Assembly (NCBI RefSeq): GCF_039555335.1
Contig: NC_092631.1
Coordinates: 15,743,805 to 15,807,804 of the forward strand
DNA from: Amphiura filiformis
Lineage: Eukaryota; Echinodermata; Ophiuroidea; Amphilepidida; Amphiuridae
Direction: 5' to 3'
Length of the DNA stretch: 64,000 nucleotides
In this document: piece by piece, positions 1 through 9,944 of the stretch
Layout: every line of letters starts with the position of its first letter
How positions within the stretch are numbered: the stretch's first letter is position 1
The notes under the pieces: model-generated
The model's database searches: none
The model's input: only the letters and a program-made list of their open reading frames with translations
What the model was told of the DNA's origin: nothing
Program-made: the position numbers and the translations under genes

Positions 1-880
1 TTTAAACCACTATCAATCGAAATATTTCTAACATGTTTAACAATCCAATTTTCAAAATTCAATTTGAGTGCCTACTAGCAGGCTATGTTAGACATATTTA
101 TGACAATGACAAAGGTACCAAAATCTGAATTTCGATGATTTTTTTCAATCGTCCGGATGTTCATTGAATTTACAACCATATGACAGTAATTATAATACAA
201 TATAATTATATACAGTAATTAACTGAACAAACGTCATAATCAGGAAAAACATATGGTATCTATAATTGTATTGAATGATTAGTTTCGCTAATTTAGTAGT
301 CAATATAATTGACAAAACATTATACTGCACACTTAATTATAGTAACATGTTTTAAGTATAATAAGTACTACAATTTTAGTCATCAAGACTCTGTTTTCAA
401 TAATATCTGAACCTGAACCCCAAGTATAATCATAAAGCCAGGGCCCAACCTTAATACATGTAGAATACGTGGTATTCTTTTCTTTCTTTCGTTCTTTCTA
501 TTTTCCCTCATTTCATTTTCGCTTAGTTTGCTCTATTACTCAATATAAATGGGTCCCTGTCCGCAGAAAATAAAAAGGTCATTTTGGCGGCCATTTTGAT
601 TTTTTGCCTTTTTTTAATTTAAATATTCATCTGGCCATTATAGATTTAAAATCAGCAGCCTCAAACACATATTACATGGTGATTTTTGCCCAAAACTATA
701 CAAATAGTGGTAAAATACCTCAAAAACACACCTATTTTGGGGGCCATTTTGAATTTTTGCCAAAACCCGACCTAAAACTTCATCTGGTGAATTTTTATTG
801 ATAGATTCCTTTTCCTGATGCAATTTGGCCATAGAAAAAATGGTTCCTGTGTAGTTTGTCTGAAAAAGTCTTTGTTTGCC
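1..880. other. AT-rich non-coding stretch, no gene seen
   Basis: I see no exon here. Around 590-800 there are two short stretches with the phrase 'ggccattttga' and similar wording, which recurs at 6360-6540 and 13020-13210, so this is repeat-derived. A short segment near 75-155 (the words 'actagcaggctatgtta' and 'atcgtccggatg') recurs near 16773-16820 in intron 1 of SDR copy 2. The phrase 'ttcattgaatttacaacc' near 162 recurs at 5077 and 38738. The short open frames look like chance. Confidence 0.5.
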
Positions 881-1760
881 CACCCCTACTATAGAACGAA
901 TAAGTTTATACAAGATATTAGCAGTTTTAGTCATATTATTTGACACTAATCTACTCTAGAAATTGATTATTCTACTTCTAATATAAATATCAAGAGGAAA
1001 TCTACCTAGTTCATCTAGTACAATACAAGTCGGGGTTGATTTGTTAAAAAATAACATTTTACAAAATTTTAAATGGAGTCTATCAAAAATGCAATTATTT
1101 TCAAAACCACACATTTCACACCCATAAAGCATAATAGGCATGACAAGCGAGTCAAAATAAGTGGAAGATGGATATCAACTGGCAAATTAAATTTTCTTCC
1201 TTTAGTAATTAAAGCAAACATTGCTCTAGTAGCCTGGTCGACAAGATATGTTTTTAGCTTTCGCAAAAGAACCACGCATTGTAATTAAAAATGATACCAA
1301 GATATTTGTGTTCAAAAACAATCTCAAAGTCCTCGTTATTAAATGTAAAGATTGGTATATTTCTGATTTTCCCTCTAGAAAAAAACAACAATTTTGGTTT
1401 TATCTGAATTAACTTGGACGCTACTGGTCATATAATAGCATTTCTGATTGGTTGATAACTTGAAATGCTCATTTCAATTGCCAATTATGACTAGGCTTTA
1501 AACTAGTTATGGTCAAACTTGCACTTGCAGATGATCTTATTAATACCCTCCTTGATTGGTTCCAAATTGGACACAGTATTCATTTTGGCCAATCGGCAGG
1601 TAGATCCCAGTTATTACTGTTGAATGTATCAAGTGCTGATTCAGCAAGTATTATTGTGTCATCTGCATATACAGGGTTAAAAAGAAACACCGCCCTAAAA
1701 TTACAAAACATTTCTTTGCATATAAACTTGACGTACATTTTGTTGATTTGAAAAAAAAAA
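881..1760 (-). mobile_element. Non-LTR retrotransposon (LINE) remnant, RT 3' part
   Basis: Read on the minus strand, this gives pieces of a non-LTR reverse transcriptase. A YADD catalytic box is followed by TIILAESALD (about 1675-1630). Next comes a stretch with KYLGIIF (about 1310), then ATRAMFALI (about 1235-1210), then MLYGCEMCGFEN and LHLKFCKMLFFNKSTP, and finally SNNMTKTANILYKL near 930. This order (catalytic box, thumb, C-terminal region) is that of CR1/Jockey-type LINEs. The frame changes several times and the 5' half is missing, so it is a dead fragment. It lies upstream of exon 5 of SDR copy 1, possibly in its intron 4. The clade is uncertain; the identification as a LINE reverse transcriptase is firm. 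Confidence 0.82.
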
Positions 1761-1761
1761 A

Positions 1762-1792
1762 GACTATTGCACTCCGCGCCCGTGCAATAGTC
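1762..1792. repeat. Short perfect hairpin
   Basis: The sequence gactattgcac...gtgcaatagtc forms an 11-bp stem around a short GC-rich loop, just outside the 5' edge of the LINE remnant. It could be the tip of a decayed MITE. No partner end was found. Confidence 0.4.
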
Positions 1793-2163
1793 ATTTTTCC
1801 ATTGCACTTACACTCAGCTACCATGGCAACGCTGACAGATGTGAGCGTATATCGCGCACGGAGACTACTCCGACTCGCCAATTATAGGTATGGGTGTCGC
1901 TTTTAAAATAAATACAGTTTTTCTGGCGATGTATAAAATTAAGTGGAAGAAAAAGAATTTTTATATCAGTTATATAAAACAAAAATTGAATGTTTTTGTT
2001 CGTTAAATGGAAAGAATATTTTCATTCGGCGAAATATGAACTGTTCCATTCAATTTGGCAAAGCCTCATTGAATGAAAAAGTACATATTTCACATCGTGA
2101 AAATATTCTTACCATTGTACCGATAAACATTCAATATATGTATATCATATTTTATCATGACAG

Positions 2164-3643
2164 GTCGAATATATCCCGGTCTACGAGAGTACCGCAGAAG
2201 CAAACTGGCTAACGTCTTATTTACCAAAGAACTTGCGCGGCAACTTGAAGGATCTGGTGTCACTACATATTCGTTACATCCAGGTGCTATAATGTCTAGT
2301 ATTATTGAGACGTCAAAGGAGACTACCCAGATGTCCCTACTAATGTATTGGTATAACGCAGGCTTATTTTGGTAAGTATAGATGAACCTTATTTATAGGT
2401 TAATAAATGCGTAACACTTCTTGAGAGTGAAATTGCCCCGAGCCCCGCAGTGTGGGTGTGGGTGGGGGGGGGGGGGCTGGTAGTTCATTAGACGCATCAA
2501 CATCTCAGCACAAGTGCATTATTTTGTACAATTTCTCGAGCAACAAGTGATACGCATTTATTAATCTATTTCATACACAAGAAAAAAAATCGTGATTTTG
2601 CTATTTTGATAACAAAATTGTCACTAAAAATGTTGGAAAATGCAAGCAAATATAAATGCATCAACCCTAAAAAAAAATGAATACGCCCGAAAGCACTGCG
2701 AATACTATAATATACGGGGAGTGTCTCCCGTGCAATTATACAATATTTATGCACACCTCGTATTTTATTAACGCTTGTTCTGATTGGTTCTCTCTATCTA
2801 GGAGTTTATGAAAATCTGGCATTGAATTGAAACAACAAATCTCATGATATAACAGGCCTTATAATTATGTTTTTTGTAATTGTTTAAGGGGGTACTACAC
2901 CCCTGTAGTAAATGTGTGACTATTTTTGCATTTTTCTCAAAAAATAATAACACACTCTGGTAACAAAAGTTATGTATATTATTGGGGCAAGGAATCCAAT
3001 TACTACACTGAAATTTCAGTGACTCAAGACAAGCGGTCCAGTATATATGATAGAAAATGAGGTACATCCCAGCGGTACCTTATTTCTTATCATAAATAAC
3101 GAACCGCTTGTCTTGGGTCATTGAAATTCCAGTGTAGTAATTGGGTTCCTTGCCCCAATAATATACATTATAATTTTTGTTACCAGTGTGTTATTAGTTT
3201 TGAGAAAAATGCAAAATATACACATTTATCGAGGGTGTAGTACCCCTCACATCAAAATGAGTAAACGATTTACAGACGGATAAAGTTATTTAGCATCTGT
3301 AGCATGTTTAGTGTGAATAGTCCATTTAGTTCAAAACTTTAAGAGGTGTTAAAAAAACCCTTTGTTTCTGTCACTTTTGCCACGTATAAACAATTAAAAG
3401 AAACAAACTAACTGACAAATAACCCTTATTTATATTTTGTTCTCGTCATTTTGCAGGCTTATATCAAGTGATGAGAGAGCCGGAGCCCAAACGACCATTT
3501 ACTGCGCTCTTGAGGAGTCTATAACGCACCTTTCAGGGCGTTATTTTGACAATTGTCGTGTCGCTAAGGAGTCCAAATTGGCTCATGACGACGGATTGGC
3601 AAAGAAATTATGGGATGTTAGTTGCCAAGCAACTGGTCTTTGA
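2164..3643 (+). CDS. SDR / retinol dehydrogenase-like copy 1, last two exons
   Basis: Exons 2164-2371 and 3457-3643 (TGA) are bounded by cag/gtaagt and ttgcag splice sites. They match exons 5 and 6 of copies 2 and 3 in length (208 and 187 nt) and phase. The first carries the catalytic YxxxK as YRRSK, then [17 protein letters not shown] and a YSLHPG segment. The second carries [11 protein letters not shown] and ends [11 protein letters not shown]. These are hallmarks of RDH11/12/13/14-type NADP(H)-dependent retinal/aldehyde reductases, which are membrane-anchored. The nucleotide-binding half (exons 1-4) is not visible from base 1 to 2163. Either it lies upstream of the window or this copy is a partial duplicate. 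The substrate is not readable from sequence. The intron holds a fold-back element absent from copy 2. Confidence 0.85.
2887..3247. mobile_element. Fold-back MITE, 361 bp, in SDR copy 1 intron
   Basis: The two halves are reverse complements over nearly the whole length. The tips are AGGGGGTACTACACCC and GGGTGTAGTACCCCT. The arms share ATTATTGGGGCAAGGAA and CAAGACAAGCGGT-type wording on both sides of a centre near 3067. The flanks are TA on the left and CA on the right, consistent with a TA target duplication with one change. The same intron in SDR copy 2 (near 22140) shows the unfilled site, so this insertion followed the duplication or was lost from copy 2. It has no coding capacity. Confidence 0.9.
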
Positions 3644-4689
3644 GAAGACATTTTTATCACATAGCGACGTATTGCCATTTAAATATTAAATGTGTGTTCC
3701 TTTCCTATAAACCCCGGAATATGTCGACATATCTGATTTTGAGATAAAAACCTCAGTTTACAAGACACGTAGCATTTGTAGACAAAATCATTTCAGAAGA
3801 CAGGTTTAATTGATCAACACATTGCTATGTATGATATTCGGTGTTGTATATTCCTTTACTTTAATTGATAGTAATATCTTTGAGCGCTACGAGCCCACAT
3901 TGTCGCAGCAGGAAATCACTTCCCTGGTCGCAGTAAGCTTCTTTTGGAAGCTCAAATACTTTACATGTGCAGTCTATCTAAAACGTGGTATATGTATTTA
4001 TCATACCACTAAAGGAAACATTAAAATCCGTGCTTTAAATATTTCAAATGGCATTCAAGTTTCAACCAGTCAAATGACCAGGAAATGAACTTCTTGTTCG
4101 AGTTCGAGTTCGAGTCGAAAATACCAAACCCCTCAGCGTCAGTGGTGTCAGCAGTTTTTAAAAAGTAGTGGGGTGGTATAGGCGGCTGAAGCGGGGGACG
4201 TGGTGGTTGTGTGTGTGGGTGTGTGGGGGTGTGTGGGGGGGGGGGGGGTGTGGGGAGGGGGGTTGTGGGGGACAGGTACCTACTAAAGTTTGGCAAGGGG
4301 GACGTCCCTCCACTAAAAATCATTTAGGACACAATAACTGTGCTCATTTGGCCCATTTTAGCATTAAAATGGCAATTTTTCCCCGGAAAAGTATAGATTT
4401 TATAAATAGTACCTGATCAGCGGAACTACTTTAAAATTTTGTCCCCCCTTCCAACCTAGCTATACCAGAATGAGTAATTTTAACACGTGATTTTTAAAAA
4501 GCTCAGAAACTTAAGGGGTACCCTCGACTCACCCCCCCTCCGATGCCCGTTTCGACACAGGTAACTCAGTACACTTGCCAACGTGCAGTGACTTTTCCGC
4601 CTAAAATAGCCCCTGCTAAAAGCCATTGTTCTGACGCGATTGTAATCTCCTAAGTGCATCAAATCTGATTATATTTATATAGCCGCTTT
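3644..4689. other. SDR copy 1 3' flank, then unassigned sequence with a G-rich run
   Basis: The first 250 bases or so align with the 3' flank of SDR copy 2 (22550-22790), so they are probably 3' UTR and duplicated flank. ATTAAA near 3685 could serve as a polyadenylation signal. Bases 4098-4117 are a tiny GAGTTC repeat. Bases 4200-4265 are a strongly G-rich run (tracts up to about 14 G) that could fold as a G-quadruplex on the + strand. I see no exon in the rest. Confidence 0.5.
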
Positions 4690-4815
4690 GAGATCAATCA
4701 ATTGAGTAGGTTGATGCGCTGGACTATGAATCTCTGATATGAACCATTTTTGTGGGTTCGAATCCCCATGTTCCTCTTTTTCCTCTTTTTTTCTTTATTT
4801 CTTCACAACGTTTCT
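4690..4815 (+). mobile_element. tRNA-headed SINE-like fragment
   Basis: GAGTAGGTTGATGCGCTGG resembles a worn box A, and GGGTTCGAATCCCC at about 4753 is an excellent box B. The spacing suits a tRNA-derived RNA polymerase III promoter. It is followed by a pyrimidine-rich tail running into the CTTT array. No clean tRNA cloverleaf can be drawn, so I favour a SINE head over a working tRNA. Confidence 0.55.
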
Positions 4816-4984
<169 letters not shown>

Positions 4985-5169
4985 TAGTGATGGACTGCAG
5001 CGATGGATTGTTTTTCCACTTTGTATTAAAGAAATTTACATATTAATTTGTAAGCGCTCTTTAGCAAAGTCATAGTTCATTGAATTTACAACCGTATGAT
5101 GAAAATGAATAAACCATTACAACAAATTAATTTATTTTGGCTCGTATGGCGAAATGTGGTGTATACTCA

Positions 5170-6186
5170 TACAGGGTGTCCCAGAATGATTTGTACCGTG
5201 TTTGCAAAAATAGCTAAAAATAGAAGACGGGCAGTGTATCTATTTTTGATACCTGCATTATAATGCTGGACATGTCTCCTACTTTTGCTGTTAATTTCAA
5301 CACGCTACCTTTATTTGTTTTGGCGTGGCTTGCAATAATGTAAAATCGATGAAAAACCTGCTTCATTTTCAGCGCAAACGACTCGCATACCCTTGAAAAT
5401 GGCACGATACGATTAAATAAAGAACGTGGGATGTTTGGCACAGCATTTCGACAACAACTACGGTACTGTCGGAGAGCTGCAATGTTCGCTCTAGTTCTAC
5501 AGTCTTACGAGCACCTGAAGCTTCACTCTGCCGATTCCTGACAGTTCTGTGCTCGTCAAACTTCTTTACGTTATGCACTATCGCTCCTTTGACTGGAACG
5601 CGTGCTCGCGGAAATCGTCTAATGAATCTTCTTTGCGTCTCAACATAGCTGCCGGTTTGCCAGTAAGGTTTTGAAAGAAATCCACGCTGTTGTACAATAA
5701 ATTGAGGAGACATCTTTTCTGTACCACAACCAGTTCGACCTCTGCAAGCATTTCAAATGACATGGACCTCACGTCACAATAACTAAAACTACCGCCAAAG
5801 AGAGAATGGGATTAGGCCGCAAATCCTTAATTCCATAATTGCTTCGTAACGTCATAAATAATAGATAGATATCGGCTATTTAGTGGAAATATGAACAGGG
5901 CACAACTAAAATACCTGCATAACTTTTTCCAAATAACTTTGTGTTGAACGGTTAGTAATGTTACAGATTTTCAAAATAGGTTGCGTTGTCAAAACTTAGA
6001 ATTCACCATTTTTACGCAATCTTCTATAACTTCTACTAGAAACGTCCAATTTTTAAAATCTAAAAAATCTGAGAAAGCTAAATATATGCAAAACTTAAAA
6101 TGTAAAACAATATGACCATTTAATATGCCCTTCATACCTAAACAATTCCATCTTTCCCGGTATAGATCATTCTGGGACACCCTGTA
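5170..6186 (-). mobile_element. Mariner/Tc1-superfamily transposon, internally deleted
   Basis: Terminal inverted repeats read CAGGGTGTCCCAGAATGAT at 5172 and its complement ending at 6184. Both are flanked by TA, the usual mariner target. On the minus strand a transposase N-terminus begins at 5713: SPQFIVQQRGFL, then YVETQRRFIRRFPRARVP. This is the helix-turn-helix region seen in many invertebrate mariner-like transposases (DUF4817 type). The frame then shifts (a later piece contains PRSLFNRIV near 5430-5400). I see no DDE/DDD catalytic domain, and the whole element is only about 1.0 kb. It is a non-autonomous or dead copy sitting next to the large inverted repeat. Confidence 0.88.
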
Positions 6187-6237
6187 TCACAGATCATCTC
6201 CATCATGTTATCATAAGGGCAGGGCTGCGACACTCAA

Positions 6238-8015
6238 AAATATTTTAATAGATACATAGCTTCAATGTGTCTTGTTTTATATTTTGGGGGTTGAGGAACA
6301 CAAGTTTGACACTTTTGAGATGATTATCTGTACCCTGTACAAGTTCAGTCGCCAAAAATTCAAAATGGCCGCCAAAATGACGTCATTTTGCTTGTAATAG
6401 CATATTTTAATAGATACATGGCTTCAAATAAGTCTATTTTATATGTTTTTAGATTTGGGAGCACAACTTTGACACTTATAAGAAGATTTGGAGTACCATG
6501 TACGAGTTATCACTTGCCTGAAATTCAAAATGGCCGCCAAAATGACGTCATTTTGCTTGTAATAGCATATATTGACAGAGACATGGCTACAAATATGTCT
6601 TTATCTATGTTTTGATGTAGGGGAACAAAAATTAGACACTTGTAACATAATTAGCAGTATTGTATACGAATTATGAGTTGCCAGCACTAAATTTAATCCA
6701 ATTTTGTTGAAGAAAACTGCTGAAATCTACTTCTTAAGAGGCATTATCTGTTATTTTGGAGAATTTTTTTTAAATGTTTGCCACGGTCAAAAAATGGATT
6801 TCCTTTAAACTTTCATATTTGATGCACCTTGACCTGAAACAAACACACATGAAATAAATTTGGGAAAAATATCCCCGTTGCCATGGTAACAGCCAAATTT
6901 CAATGTTATGCCTATTTTCACAATTTTTGCATTTTTCAGCAGTCAATTTGTCAAGTTTTGAAGCCAGTGTTACTAATATACACAATATATATATACTGTT
7001 TTCTTTATAAGGTATGAATAGGTCAAACCTTAGATGCCGCATTGAAAGTATAAAAATAATCACCAGATGTCAGGGTGGGTTATACCATTTATTTGAAATA
7101 GGGTGTTTTTCAATTTTATCAAAGTATGAAAATATACCAACTTTGTATAGCTCATAAACCATATGGTAGTGCTCCGATTTCAACATCGACCACAGCATGT
7201 TGAGATGATACATTGGTCTTGTGAAAAAGTTACATTTGAGCTTGGGGAAAACACATCTGTATATACAGTGTTGCCAGACATTTTCCTATTTTTCGAAATT
7301 CAACACAAATCTCACCTTAAGTTAAATGATGTGAAAATGAAACATCATCCTTTCAAGGAACATTTATTAGAAAGAGAGTTTTTATTCATATCAAATTTGA
7401 TCAGTTATAATGGTCAGTGTTGTTCTAAACCACATGGGTGTTGCCATAATTGGGGTTTAACTGTGATTTGTGGATATTTTCAACTTTTTACAACTCATAA
7501 AAATACCAAAATGCATTTCTATAATAAATAAAGAAACATCGACCTCGTGATGTTGAGATAATACATTGGCCTTATGAAAAGTTACTTTGATCTGGGGGGT
7601 AAAACATCAGTTTATACAGTGTTGCCAGATATTTTCCTATTTTTCAAAATTCAACACAAGTCTCGCCCTAAGTTAAAAGATATGAAAATGAAACTTCACC
7701 TTCATACGGAACATATTTTTTAGAAAGAAAGTTAATTTCATATTCAATTTGATCATCTGGGATGGTCAGTGTTATTCTAAGCCATATGGGTGTTGCCGGC
7801 CATAGCTGGTGTTTAATATGACAATTTAGATATTTCCAGCTTTTTACAAGTCTTAAAAATAGTACACATCCTTAAAATTAGTGTGGAATGAACGCAATAT
7901 TAGAAATTAACCTATGAACACTTAGTATGTGAATTTATATTCTAAATTTGAGTTCGGAAAATATTTCCTTCTATACAGTATTGCCAGATATTATCACATA
8001 TTCAAAATTCAACGT
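6238..8015 (+). repeat. Left arm of a large inverted repeat
   Basis: This arm runs opposite to 9945-13327. Shared landmarks are CAAAATGGCCGCCAAAATGACG at 6361 against 13175; CCCCGTTGCCATGGTAAC at 6873 against 11284-11301; and the 7160-7530 segment against 10650-11010, which on opposite strands gives the same translated shadow (for example FRFQHRPQHVEMIHW). The arm contains repeated modules around the phrase 'acagtgttgccagatattttcc'. Open frames here look like shadows of the repeat, with no domain that I recognise. Confidence 0.88.
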
Positions 8016-9944
8016 ATGTTGAGCTTTTTTCAGCCTTTTCAGCTATTTTTCAGTCTTAAAAATGCCAAAATACAATGGCATGCATTCCTAAAATAAAGAT
8101 GTGAAAATGAAACATCGACCTCATCATGTTGAGATGATACATCGGTCTTATGAAAAATTTACATTTGAGCTTGGGGAAAAACGTCTGTTTATACAGTGTT
8201 GCCAGATATTTTCCTATTTTTTCGAAATTCAGCACTAGTTTCACCTTGGGTTGAAAATGAAAGTTTATTAGAAAGAAATTTACTTTCATATTAAATTTGA
8301 TCAGTTGTATAAATGGTCAGTGTTGTTCCAAACCACATGGGTGTTGCCATAATTACTAGGGTTAAATAGCGAGATGTGGTTATTTTGAACTTTTTTTGAA
8401 CACTTAGTATGTGAATTTATATTCTAAATTTGAGTTCGGAAAATATTTCCTTCTATACAGTATTGCCAGATATTATCACATATTCAAATTTCAACGTATG
8501 TTGAGCTTTTTTCAGCTTTTTTCAGCCTTTTCAGCTATTTTTCAGTTTTAAAAATACCAAAATACCATGGTATGCATTCCTTAAAAAATATGTGAAAGTG
8601 AAACATCAACTTCACCATGTTGAAATGATACATATTTGGTCTTATGAAAAATTTACACTTAAGCTTGGGGAAAACATATGTTTATACAGTGTTGCCAGAT
8701 ATTTTCCTATTTTTTCGAAATTTAACACAAGTCTCACCTTAAGTAATGATGCGAAAATGAAACTTCACCTTCACAAGGAAAGTTTATTAAAATGAAATTT
8801 ACTTTCATATTAAATTTGATCAGTTGTATAAATGGTCAGTGTTGTTCCAAACCACATGGGTGTTGCCATAATTAGGGTTTAATAGTGAGATGTGGATATT
8901 TTTTAAAGTCATAAGGGTTCAAATAGCGACGTTTTCACATGTTTTTGTGGACCTGAGAGCACATCAGACATATATTGAAATTTGCGATATAATACAAATT
9001 TTATGGCAAATGATTAAAATTGACAATTTTGAAATTTAACAGGTCCGACAAAAATACTGTGCAAAGGTGGGTGACCAACCCCTTAAAATACAACACAGAA
9101 AACATCAAACATGTATACTTTAAAATATACATAAAAGCCATAACTTATTTACCAATATACACATACTAGCCAGACTAAAATAAATTAAAATAACATAAGA
9201 TTGTTACATTGCAAAAAGATGCATGTAAGAGTAAGATAATGTTTAAATTACGCCTACCCCATATTATTAAAGCCCACATCCCAACTATACTTGCAAAAAA
9301 GATATGGGGAAGAAATGGGCAAAAAACTAATAGATCCAGCAAATGTCTCGAGAGATATGAGAATAGTCAAAGACAATAATGCACAGAACATTTTCACAGC
9401 CAGACAAATTAATGTCCAGTTACTTTTCCCGGGAGGAGCTCGCAGGAGACTCTAAAGTATGACATTTAAAGTCATGCTGAAGAAGAACTGACCATTGAAA
9501 TGTTGCATGATATTGTTGCTAATTCTCTGTCATTCAAGCATCCCCAATTAATGTTGATAGAAGTTGTCTGAGGAAATATCCGTATCAAGTAGAAAAAGAG
9601 GACCACTGGGCACAGTATACCTATCACATGACCCCGGAGGGGGTTCTCCCTGGTTAAAGGTATACGGGGATGTGTCACGGTTTGAGGGGGGGGGGGGGTT
9701 GCAGTGGAGACAATACGCCAAATTGGGTGCATTAAGGTAAAAGTGCCCATAAAAGCGCCAAATTAGGACAAATTTGTGTGCTTTTTGGGTGTTTTTTTGT
9801 GAAAAATTAGAATACTAAAGCTATAACTTTAATAAGGTGTCATTTTAAAATTGAAAATGTATCCACATTTCACTATTAACTCCATTTATAGTGGCATCAT
9901 CCATGTGGTTTATTCATGGCAGCGATTTAAACAATAATAAATCC
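8016..9944. repeat. Centre of the large inverted repeat: extra modules and spacer
   Basis: Bases 8090-8900 hold two more copies of the arm's internal module (starts near 8105 and 8595; earlier ones near 7185 and 7543), so the left side carries four units in irregular tandem. From about 8930 the sequence is unlike the arms. It includes a possible decayed coding segment (9240-9570) and a G-run near 9688. Confidence 0.7.
9240..9570 (+). pseudogene. Decayed coding fragment, possibly from a transposon
   Basis: One frame reads GKKLIDPANVSRDMRIVKDN, then AQNIFTARQINVQLLFPGG. Another frame further on reads AEEELTIEMLHDIVANSLSF. The amino-acid make-up looks like real protein rather than random AT-rich translation. 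It resembles, from memory only, uncharacterised proteins found in repeats of marine invertebrates. There is no start and no splice context, and the frame breaks. I cannot name the family. Confidence 0.35.

Noticed and set aside
7163-7531. 122-codon frame, with a 136-codon counterpart at 10602-11012
   Set aside because: Kept only as part of the inverted repeat. No domain is visible and the internal modules restart it; not called as a gene.
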